DNA from: Candidatus Scalindua sp.
GTDB lineage: Bacteria; Planctomycetota; Brocadiia; Brocadiales; Scalinduaceae
Assembly (NCBI GenBank): GCA_021776915.1
Contig: JAIQZU010000081.1
Location: forward strand, 62,001 to 126,000
Length of the DNA: 64,000 nt
Direction of reading: 5' to 3'
The notes beneath the pieces were generated by a model. The model saw nothing but the letters and a program-made list of their open reading frames with translations, was not told the DNA's origin and made no database searches. Numbering within the stretch: the first letter of the stretch is position 1; each line of letters starts with the position of its first letter. This document shows, in pieces, positions 44,195-53,925 of the stretch. A program made the translations under genes and the position numbers.

Positions 44195-45303
44195 ATGAAG
44201 ATCAAAGGAAATAAAGAAGCAATTAAAAAAGGGTTTCATGCCGTAGAAAGCGTAATATCAGGTTCAAATATAAACCCAATGCTTCAAAATGTTAAAATTG
44301 TAGCAAAAGACAAAACATTGGAGCTTTCTACTACCGATCTGGAAGTTAGTGTAAGTTATCTAATAGACTCTGTTGACGTTATTAAACCAGGCGAGATGGT
44401 AGGGCCGGAAAATAAAATTGCTTCAATAGTAAAGGAGTGGTCGGAAGATAACATAGAAATAGAAGAAAAAGGCAAGAAATGTATAATCGCCGGGAAAAAC
44501 AGCTATTTTAAAATTCTATGTTCAGATCCAGAAGAGTTTCCCACGATTCCTCAGTTTGTAAATGAAGAATACATAGAAATAGATAAAGATATATTAATAG
44601 AAATGATAAAGAAAACATCCTTTATTATATTGGGTGACAAGACAAGATTTGGTACTAACGGTGTATTTTTAGACATAAGCGAGAATCTTATAAAAATGGT
44701 TGCAAATGATGGACGAAGATTAGCGGAGGTGAAGAAAAAGATAGATAATCCGAATGGTATTACGAGAAATTGTATAATTCCCATAAAAGGGGTCTCACAG
44801 ATGCTCAGAATAATAAGTGAAGAGGAAGACACTGTGAAGCTACGGGTAGAAGAAAAGCGTATACTTGTAAAAACAGGAAATGCGACGCTGTGTTCACAAT
44901 TGTTGGAGGGGCAATATCCAAAGTATGAGGAAGTGATACCATCTAATCTTGACAAGCATGCCAGTCTTAATAGACAAGAATTTACTACTGCAATTCGCAG
45001 GGGATCTATTATGACAACAGAAGAGTATAAACTGCTGAAGTTTAAGTTTACCAGTGAAACACTTGAGATAAGATGTACATCGCCGGATGTGGGTGAAGCG
45101 AAGACTGTTATACCGGTAGAATATTCTGGAGATGAGTTGGAAATAGGGTTAAACCCCGAATTTGTGTTGGATTTTCTTAAAAATGTTAATACCGAAGATA
45201 TCAAGCTAGACATGAAGGATTCTGGAACTGCAGGTGTATTTAAGGCTGGGGGAGGGAGTACATACGTGGTAATGCCAATGAATTTAGGAGAAGAGAGCAC
45301 AAC

Positions 45304-45307
<4 letters not shown>
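44195..45307 (+). CDS. dnaN: DNA polymerase III beta subunit (sliding clamp)
   Basis: A 370-residue beta clamp with three clamp domains (N-terminal IKGNKEAIKKGFHAVESVIS; middle LDISENLIKMVANDGRRLAEVKK; C-terminal ending GSTYVVMPMNL). The YVVMPM(N/R)L end is the clamp hallmark. It encircles DNA and holds polymerase III. Its stop overlaps the GTG of the next gene by 4 bp (45304-45307). Confidence 0.96.
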
Positions 45308-48091
<2,784 letters not shown>

Positions 48092-48110
48092 TATATGGTG
48101 AGTTTTTTGT

Positions 48111-48959
48111 TTAAGAAACAGTGTTATTTTTTTCATCCCACTGCCCGGTAAAGACAAACTCTGCAGGACCGGTCATGTAGGTTTTATTATCATCTGTCCA
48201 TTCAACCTTTAGCTCTCCGCCGGGAAGTTGAGCATATATCACTCTTTCAGTTAATTTGTTCAAAACACATGCAACGCCGGCAGCAACCGCTCCGGTTCCG
48301 CAGGCTAATGTTTCTCCTGAACCCCTTTCCCAGGTGCGCATTTTAATTTTGTTTCTGGACACTTGCTGTACAAAATGGGCATTTATTCTTTCAGGAAAAA
48401 GCTCGTGATTTTCAATTGCTTTGCCAACAACGTTTAACTGTACGGAGGCAACATCTTCAACAAAGGTTATGCAGTGGGGGTTACCCATAGAGACACATGT
48501 GATGTTCACTGTTTTCCCATCTACCCGAAGCGGTTCATTTATTACCTGCATGTTCTCGCCTGTCATTGGTATTTCATTTCTAAGCAGCCTGGGAGTTCCC
48601 ATTTCCACCTTCACCTGAGAAACATTGTTGTTTGAGACGGTTAACTCTATTGTCTTCAACCCTGCAGATGTTTCAATCGTCATTCTATCGCTTCTCTTTA
48701 ATCCGGATTCATATAAATATTTAGCCACGCACCTTATACCGTTACCGCACATCTGTGCTTCGCTGCCATCTGCGTTAAAAATACGCATCCTGGCGTCAGC
48801 AACCTGTGAGGGCATGATGAGTATTAAGCCGTCACTCCCAACACCAAAATGTCTGTCACTTATTGCAATTGCCAGTTTTGACGGATCTGTTACGCTCTCT
48901 TCAAAACAGTTAACGTATACGTAGTCGTTTCCAATTCCCTGCATTTTGGTAAATTTCAA
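48111..48959 (-). CDS. dapF: Diaminopimelate epimerase
   Basis: A 282-residue DapF converting LL- to meso-diaminopimelate for lysine and peptidoglycan synthesis. Both catalytic cysteines are visible: Cys71 in MCGNGIRC and Cys220 in ETLACGTGAVAA. N-terminal KMQGIGNDYVYV is the family start. It converges with gyrB (19 bp apart). Presence of DapF indicates DAP-type peptidoglycan synthesis, of interest if this is indeed an anammox planctomycete. Confidence 0.96.
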   Translation of the reverse strand: MKFTKMQGIGNDYVYVNCFEESVTDPSKLAIAISDRHFGVGSDGLILIMPSQVADARMRIFNADGSEAQMCGNGIRCVAKYLYESGLKRSDRMTIETSAGLKTIELTVSNNNVSQVKVEMGTPRLLRNEIPMTGENMQVINEPLRVDGKTVNITCVSMGNPHCITFVEDVASVQLNVVGKAIENHELFPERINAHFVQQVSRNKIKMRTWERGSGETLACGTGAVAAGVACVLNKLTERVIYAQLPGGELKVEWTDDNKTYMTGPAEFVFTGQWDEKNNTVS

Positions 48960-49005
48960 ACAACATTCCTTCCTGATAAAAAACTTGAATGTAATGTGGT
49001 GTCTT

Positions 49006-50037
49006 TTAACGTACCGCTTCTTTTGGCTTGTTTTTCTTTATCATTAACCCACTCGCCTTTTCCGGGTCGATTGGAGGGACGCTCAGGACTCTTTGCATAG
49101 AACCCGGTTGGGCTTTTGATATTATTACGTCAGCGGTTGGATCAGATTTCGCTTTACTGCTTCTTACCGTTAACTGTGCGGCTATTTTCAATTTTTCATC
49201 ATTAATTTCACCCCTGATAATTGCCAGCGGCCCGGGGATATCCTTTAATTCCAGCAGAAAATCACTGTCTGTAGCCAGCTTTTCTACAGAAAGATTTTCC
49301 TCTTCCCTCCGGCTGACAATGACCTTGGTCTTGTCATCAAGACGAAAATGTCTTCCTACCTTTAATAATTTAACATTGTTCAGGTCGGAATCTCCGTGAT
49401 TAAATGAGTCCTTAATCCGGTTGGCAAATTCAGGATCGGTGAGGAGGCAGCCTCCGGATGCGCACGGATAATCCGTCATCTGAAAAATATCAGCGAGTTG
49501 TATCTGATCCTTTCGTGAACGTCCCTTAATTTCCAGCAATTCATCCCTGTTGACAAGGCCTGTTTTTTCCGGAATTGTCGGTTCAAGGTGTTTTGCGCAG
49601 AGGGGTCTTAATACAAGCCCTGTTAAGCCGGCCTCTTTGTCAATTGTCTTCATCGCGTCTTTTCTCTGTGACATTGGACGCTGACCAAGGACCTCTCCTG
49701 TTATTATAAAGTCCGCCCCGATTTCCCTCATATATTCCCCTGCCGCCCTGAAAATATTTATTCGGCAATCAATACAGGGATTCATATTTTTGCCGTAACC
49801 GTGTTTTGGCTTCTTTACGATTTCCATAAAACTGCGGGTTGTATTTATAACCTTAACCGGTATCCCGAGTTTTTCAGAAACTTTTACTGCTTCCAGTTTA
49901 CAATTACCCTTAGATGTACAAAGACAGAAAATCGTGGTAAAGGTCAGGGCAATAACATCAATTCCCTGTTTTTTGATTACGTGAATGGCCAGAGTGCTGT
50001 CCAATCCTCCGGATAATAATGCAAGTGCTGTTGTCAT
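49006..50037 (-). CDS. PP-loop ATP pyrophosphatase, MnmA/ThiI-like
   Basis: A 343-residue protein with an N-terminal PP-loop SGGLDST (residues 9-15), a CxxC-type pair (MNPCIDCRINIF; also CLCTSKGNC), and a C-terminal region (PLAIIRGEINDEKLKIAAQL) like the NFACT-R-type appended domain. Proteins of this class are usually annotated as tRNA 2- or 4-thiouridine-related synthase-like. The substrate is unproven. The start ATG at 50037 fits the conserved core MTTALALLSGGLDST. Confidence 0.82.
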   Translation of the reverse strand: MTTALALLSGGLDSTLAIHVIKKQGIDVIALTFTTIFCLCTSKGNCKLEAVKVSEKLGIPVKVINTTRSFMEIVKKPKHGYGKNMNPCIDCRINIFRAAGEYMREIGADFIITGEVLGQRPMSQRKDAMKTIDKEAGLTGLVLRPLCAKHLEPTIPEKTGLVNRDELLEIKGRSRKDQIQLADIFQMTDYPCASGGCLLTDPEFANRIKDSFNHGDSDLNNVKLLKVGRHFRLDDKTKVIVSRREEENLSVEKLATDSDFLLELKDIPGPLAIIRGEINDEKLKIAAQLTVRSSKAKSDPTADVIISKAQPGSMQRVLSVPPIDPEKASGLMIKKNKPKEAVR

Positions 50038-50173
50038 GTCTAATTGTTTGTTTTAAAAAAAGTTAACGCAAGAAACCATGCTGATTTAACAAAAAACATA
50101 TAATTACAGTTTTGGTTATCTTACACAAAATAATTGTATTATAGGAAAGAGTCATTTTAGCAAATAAAAGGTT

Positions 50174-50202
50174 TTGACACAAATATAAATCAGTGATAGA
50201 CT
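50174..50202 (+). promoter_or_regulatory. Candidate sigma70-type promoter for the MEMO-like gene
   Basis: TTGACA at 50174-50179 and TAGACT at 50197-50202, 17 bp apart, match the -35 perfectly and -10 at 4 of 6. They lie ~110 bp upstream of the probable start codon at 50314 in the spacer after the PP-loop gene (divergent). Confidence 0.45.
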
Positions 50203-50246
50203 CGACTTACAATCTTATCACGCCCAATTCATAGAGAAAAAGAGAT

Positions 50247-50296
50247 GGAATCCTTCCGAAAGGGAGGTGAAAGAACCCTGCTTTCGCAGGGAGTCC
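50247..50296. repeat. GAAA-tetraloop hairpin repeat (copy 2)
   Basis: Two hairpins: CCTTCC-GAAA-GGGAGG (one G-T pair) at 50252-50267 and CCCTGC-TTTC-GCAGGG (perfect) at 50276-50291, framed by GGAATCC and AGTCC ends, as in the copies at 14.83 kb and 51.16 kb. It underlies the first codons of the long MEMO open frame, arguing that translation starts downstream at 50314. Confidence 0.7.
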
Positions 50297-50313
50297 AGGG
50301 GGGATCTGGAAAA

Positions 50314-51117
50314 ATGGATAGACAGCCAATAGCTTCAGGAAGTTTTTATCCTGGAAACAAAGAAGAATTGGCAGGCATACTTAAGACGCTTATGGACGAT
50401 AGCCTGGAAAAACGGCAAGCCCTGGGCGCAATCTCTCCACATGCCGGTTATATATATTCAGGCAGCGTGATGGGAAGTGTTTTTTCGAGGATAGACGTCC
50501 CTGATACTGTTGTGATATTAGCGCCAAATCATACGGGAAGCGGAGCGCCTTATTCAATCTGGCCGGAAGGACGCTGGATAACACCACTCGGAGAAACATC
50601 CACAGACGAAGAACTTGTCAATGAGATACTGAATTCATGTGAATTGATTGAGAAAAATGAGTCTGCTCATACAAACGAACACGCTGCTGAAGTTATACTA
50701 CCATTTCTGCAATATAGCAATCCGCAGGTTAAGATTGCTGTTATCGTAATCAGATCGAACAATTTTGAAGATTTGAGCACGGTTGGTAAATCTATTGGGG
50801 ATGTTCTTAAAACAATAAGGCCCGGTGCCCTTGTTGTCGCCTCGTCTGATATGACCCACTATGAGTCTCAACAATCTGTGAATAAGAAAGATAAATCTGC
50901 AATAGCAGAGATAGTTGCCTTGCGGGTAGAGGGGCTTCACCGGGTTGTTCAGGAATTGGATGTTAGCATGTGCGGGGTCAGCCCCGCAATCTCAATGATG
51001 GTTTGTTCAAAGCAGAGGGCAGCTACGAAGGCTGAATTAATTATGTATGCAACCAGTGGAGATGTTACTGGTGATTACGACCATGTAGTCGGATATGCCG
51101 GAGTAATAGTTGAGTAA
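50314..51117 (+). CDS. MEMO1-family protein
   Basis: A ~267-residue MEMO-family protein (part B of the AmmeMemoRadiSam set). The metal-site and conserved blocks are visible: ISPHAGYIYSG (His), LAPNHTG, THEHAAEVILPFLQY-like (HTNEHAAEV), SSDMTHYE, VSMCGVSPA (Cys) and GDYDHVVGYAGV. Bacterial members of the family are associated with radical SAM and AMMECR1 genes, which are not seen here. Function unknown. The ATG at 50314 is preferred because the earlier codons overlap a repeat element. Confidence 0.85.
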   Translation: MDRQPIASGSFYPGNKEELAGILKTLMDDSLEKRQALGAISPHAGYIYSGSVMGSVFSRIDVPDTVVILAPNHTGSGAPYSIWPEGRWITPLGETSTDEELVNEILNSCELIEKNESAHTNEHAAEVILPFLQYSNPQVKIAVIVIRSNNFEDLSTVGKSIGDVLKTIRPGALVVASSDMTHYESQQSVNKKDKSAIAEIVALRVEGLHRVVQELDVSMCGVSPAISMMVCSKQRAATKAELIMYATSGDVTGDYDHVVGYAGVIVE

Positions 51118-51155
51118 TTAAAATGTTCAGTTCAATCTGCAAAATTGACGGCAGG

Positions 51156-51203
51156 CCTCTCTTTCGAGAGGATTCCAAGACTGGAATCCTCTCGAAAGAG
51201 AGG
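51156..51203. repeat. 48-bp perfect hairpin repeat (copy 3)
   Basis: Arms of 22 bp, starting CCTCTCTTTCGAGAGGATTC and its reverse complement, with a 4-nt loop (AGAC), form a perfect palindromic structure. The inner CCTCTC-TTTC-GAGAGG is the same as in the 14.86-kb copy. It precedes the GT2 gene's preferred start by 61 bp. No T-run follows, so it is not a standard terminator. Confidence 0.8.
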
Positions 51204-51264
51204 AGCGTGTCCTTTCCTATTCGAAGTTCATAACTTCTGTTGCTATCAACATAAATACCTATCC

Positions 51265-51960
51265 ATGTATCACGATCCGAACATTTCTATTATAATCCCT
51301 GCAATAAATGAAGAAGAATCCATTGGCCTGGTTCTAAATGACATTCCCAAAGATATAGCAAGAGAGATTATTGTTGTAGATAATGGCAGTCATGACAATA
51401 CCGCTAATGTGGCAAAGGGTCTTGGCTCAACGGTAATGTTGGAGCCATTAAAAGGTTATGGTTCTGCCTGCCTCAGGGGTATATCCGTACTTAAAAAAGA
51501 TACTGATATTGTCGTTTTTCTTGATGCCGATTATAGCGACTATCCCCAGGATATGCATACAATTCTGAAACCAATATTAACCGGCAGGGCAGAAATGGTT
51601 ATAGGTTCTCGAATGTTGGGCACGAGAGAAAAAGGTGCGTTACTTCCACAGGCTTTTTTTGGAAATAAGCTGGCCGTTTTTTTAATCCGGTTATTCTGGG
51701 GGTTCAGGTATACGGACCTGGGCCCGTTCAGGGCAATCAGATATGAAGCATTGCTTGCCTTGAATATGGTCGACAAAAATTTCGGATGGACTGTTGAGAT
51801 GCAGATTAAGGCATTGAAGAAAGGGCTTAGGATTACGGAAGTTCCTGTAAGGTATCGCCGCCGTATTGGAAAATCGAAGATCACCGGCACTTTTTCAGGG
51901 ACAGTGCGTGCGGGTGTAAAAATTATTTATACCATCTTCAAGTATGGTTTTTCCAAGTAA
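51265..51960 (+). CDS. Dolichyl-phosphate mannose synthase-like GT2
   Basis: A ~231-residue GT2 enzyme with ISIIIPAINEEESIGLVLNDIP, IVVDNGSHDNTANVA, DXD motif VVFLDADYSDYPQD and IGSRMLGTREKG, TDLGPFRAIR, as in polyprenyl-phosphate glycosyltransferases of the DPM1 type. The ATG at 51265 is preferred because the upstream in-frame codons run through the hairpin repeat. The stop overlaps the long open frame of the next GT2 gene by 17 bp. Confidence 0.88.
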   Translation: MYHDPNISIIIPAINEEESIGLVLNDIPKDIAREIIVVDNGSHDNTANVAKGLGSTVMLEPLKGYGSACLRGISVLKKDTDIVVFLDADYSDYPQDMHTILKPILTGRAEMVIGSRMLGTREKGALLPQAFFGNKLAVFLIRLFWGFRYTDLGPFRAIRYEALLALNMVDKNFGWTVEMQIKALKKGLRITEVPVRYRRRIGKSKITGTFSGTVRAGVKIIYTIFKYGFSK

Positions 51961-52048
51961 CGTAATCACTCACGCAGTCGCTCCCCGGACTGGAAAACGC
52001 CGAGGACAAGAAGGACGCAAAGAAAAACAATTTTTTTTCGGTAAATAT

Positions 52049-52705
52049 ATGATGCCACTTAAAGAAATCTCAATAATAATACCTACTCTTAATGAGGAAA
52101 AGGTTATCAACCAATGTCTTGAAACCGTGGTGAATATTCCCGGTATTGAGGTAATAGTTTCTGATGGCGGCAGTACGGACAGGACAGTAGAGATTGCCGG
52201 ACAGCACAGCGATGTTAAAGTAGTTTCTTCTCTAACCGGGCGGAGCATTCAGATGAATAATGGGGCAACATGCGCCAGAGGCGAAATCCTCCTCTTTCTT
52301 CATGCAGACTGCGTGCTATCAAGGGAGGATGTTTTGAAGATTCGACAGATTTTTGATAGCGGCATATTTGTGGGTGGCGCCTTTAAGATCAAATTATTGT
52401 CTGATAAACGCACTTACAGATTGATAGAAATGGGTATAAACCTTCGCTCGAAGATATTTAAATTACCTTATGGAGATCAGGGAATATTTGTGAAGAGGTC
52501 TATATTTGAGAAATTGGGTGGTTTCAGAGAAATGCCGGTTTGTGAGGACCTCGACTTTATATGCCGCCTTAAAAAATGCGGAAGGATCACTATGCTTAAT
52601 GATAGAATTTTTTCTTCCGTAAGAACGTGGAAAAATTACGGCATCCTGCGAACCTCACTCAGGAATCAATTATTATTAGCTTCATATATGTTCAGGCAAG
52701 ATTAA
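52049..52705 (+). CDS. GT2-family transferase (rSAM/selenodomain-associated type)
   Basis: A ~218-residue GT2 protein: ISIIIPTLNEEKVINQCLETV, VIVSDGGSTDRTVEIAG, FLHADCVLS, YGDQGIFVKRSIFEKLGGF and ED (CEDLDFICRLKK). This is the layout of the small transferases often found as 'rSAM/selenodomain-associated transferase 2'. I prefer ATG 52049 (next 52052). The upstream frame (51944) extends through non-homologous DNA. It follows the DPM1-like gene, perhaps in one operon. Substrate unknown. Confidence 0.82.
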   Translation: MMPLKEISIIIPTLNEEKVINQCLETVVNIPGIEVIVSDGGSTDRTVEIAGQHSDVKVVSSLTGRSIQMNNGATCARGEILLFLHADCVLSREDVLKIRQIFDSGIFVGGAFKIKLLSDKRTYRLIEMGINLRSKIFKLPYGDQGIFVKRSIFEKLGGFREMPVCEDLDFICRLKKCGRITMLNDRIFSSVRTWKNYGILRTSLRNQLLLASYMFRQD

Positions 52706-52755
52706 CAGGATAAACAAGGATTGATTTGCATTAGAAGAATGGAATAATTTGTCAA
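52697..52755. repeat. Direct repeat, left copy
   Basis: CAAGATTAACAGGATAAACA continuing to TTTGTCAA. A similar 62-bp copy lies at 53081-53142, the two flanking the small gene at 52846-53079. The core CAAGATTAACAGGATAAA is a common interspersed repeat word. Identity between copies is high but not perfect. Confidence 0.6.
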
Positions 52756-52845
52756 TAGACAATGTTTTAATTGACAGGGATATTATATAGGGTAGGATGG
52801 AATGTACTTGTTACGCTATTATCAAATTTATTAAAGGAGATATTC

Positions 52846-53079
52846 ATGACTACACGTTATAAAGATTACGATTTAGATACTTCAACATCAAAATCAGGTG
52901 GCAGTGATGTCTGGATGACTTCTATTCATATCAATAAGCTTAGTTCCGATGGCTATCAAACACAACCATTTTATTGTGAAGAGGGTTTTGAAACCGAAGA
53001 GGAGGCAAATGATCATTCAATAAATTTAGGCAAACAGATAATTGATGGCAATCACCCTACTCTTAAACTTAAGTTTTAG
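52846..53079 (+). CDS. Small hypothetical protein flanked by direct repeats
   Basis: A 77-residue protein (MTTRYKDYDLDTSTSKSGGS, WMTSIHINKL, EGFETEEEANDHSINLGKQI) with a perfect AAAGGAGA ribosome binding site 6-13 bp before the ATG. The pattern suggests a small alpha/beta domain such as those of unknown-function cold-shock/stress proteins, but I recognise no family. Imperfect ~60-bp direct repeats on both sides suggest it travelled or duplicated as a unit. Confidence 0.6.
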   Translation: MTTRYKDYDLDTSTSKSGGSDVWMTSIHINKLSSDGYQTQPFYCEEGFETEEEANDHSINLGKQIIDGNHPTLKLKF

Positions 53080-53080
53080 A

Positions 53081-53142
53081 CAAGATTAACAGGATAAAAC
53101 AAGGATTAATTTATATTAGGAGTGGATAGAATTATTTGTCAA
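53081..53142. repeat. Direct repeat, right copy
   Basis: Second copy of the repeat at 52697-52755 (CAAGATTAACAGGATAAAAC to ATTTGTCAA), beginning just after the small gene's stop. Confidence 0.6.
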
Positions 53143-53176
53143 ATAATTAAGTAGTCGTGTCCCCGAATTTATTTTA

Positions 53177-53410
53177 CTACTCACACCCATATAATTCAAC
53201 ATGACTTGATACTCCGGAAGGGATAAATTTATACTTAGGATTTAATGAACCACCACTTCCATAAAGAACAAAATGACCAGGTAAACGAACTATAATAAAA
53301 CTACTAATATCCCTATCATGCTTCGGCCACACTTCTTTTTCAGCACGAATAAGTACTTCTGCTATTTTGCGACGATTGGCTGGAAAAAGTTCAGGAACTG
53401 AAAAGTTCAA
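53177..53410 (-). CDS. Small hypothetical protein (uncertain)
   Basis: A 77-codon frame (LFPANRRKIAEVLIRAEKEV, HDRDISSFIIVRLPGHFVLY, GVSSHVELYGCE) with composition like a real protein, but it begins at TTG and has no clear RBS. It could be the C-terminal part of a larger gene or a real small protein. The rest of the 53143-53681 stretch holds only the MITE-like element. Confidence 0.35.
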   Translation of the reverse strand: MNFSVPELFPANRRKIAEVLIRAEKEVWPKHDRDISSFIIVRLPGHFVLYGSGGSLNPKYKFIPSGVSSHVELYGCE

Positions 53411-53489
53411 TTAACCAGCAATACTTATCCTGTCAAATTTGTTAATAAAAAAAGCATACGGGTTGTGAGGATGGTTTTAATCTTATTAT

Positions 53490-53666
53490 TATCTAAATTG
53501 AGCGATTTCGTAGCCGCAACCTCAAAGCTGAGCTTAGCTCTGTGAGGTTGCATAACTTACGCAAATCCATCAGGTGATGTAAAACGCAGGCTACCCGCCT
53601 GTACCTATTCGGGCAGGAAGTCAGCGACTACAATGGCATGTAAAATAAAATCGCTCAACTTAGATA
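53490..53666. mobile_element. MITE-like element with terminal inverted repeats
   Basis: TATCTAAATTGAGCGATTT at 53490-53508 and its reverse complement (one mismatch) at 53648-53666 bound a 177-bp AT-mixed segment without a gene. The interior holds short palindromic words (GCAACCTCA/TGAGGTTGC and GTAGCC). The size and TIRs suit a non-autonomous MITE. The target-site duplication is not certain. Confidence 0.6.
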
Positions 53667-53681
53667 TTAAGTGTTTTTGTA

Positions 53682-53900
53682 ATGTTCTCCGGAACATTCA
53701 GTACAAATGATAATATAGTTTTTGCTGAAATTGAAACAGGCGTTAATATAGGACAGAAGGCGTCTCCATTTAAGCTGTCGACCTTTGACGGCAAGGAATT
53801 AGAGTTGGAATCTTTTGCTAAAGACAAGGTTACATTGCTGGTACTTGGCGCTACATGGCGTCCTTCATGCAGACATGAAATACCTATCCTTAAGGAATAA
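53682..53900 (+). pseudogene. Thioredoxin-like (TlpA/ResA) fragment
   Basis: A 72-codon frame reading IGQKASPFKLSTFDGKELEL, then LLVLGATWRPSCRHEIPILKE and a stop. This is the N-terminal half of a thioredoxin-like peroxiredoxin/ResA domain, ending right after the active site. The usual WCxxC is WRPSC, with the first Cys turned to Arg (TGT to CGT, one base). The C-terminal half of the fold is missing. It lies 15 bp after the MITE-like element and 25 bp before the flavoprotein-ferredoxin fusion. Confidence 0.72.
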
Positions 53901-53925
53901 GATAATATTTCATAAAAAAGATATT

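Noticed and set aside
51156-51203. The perfect 48-bp hairpin as a rho-independent terminator
   Set aside because: No run of T follows on either side, and related hairpins lie away from gene ends.
52697-53142. Integron attC sites flanking the small gene
   Set aside because: Repeats are direct and lack the paired R/L-box palindrome structure of attC sites.
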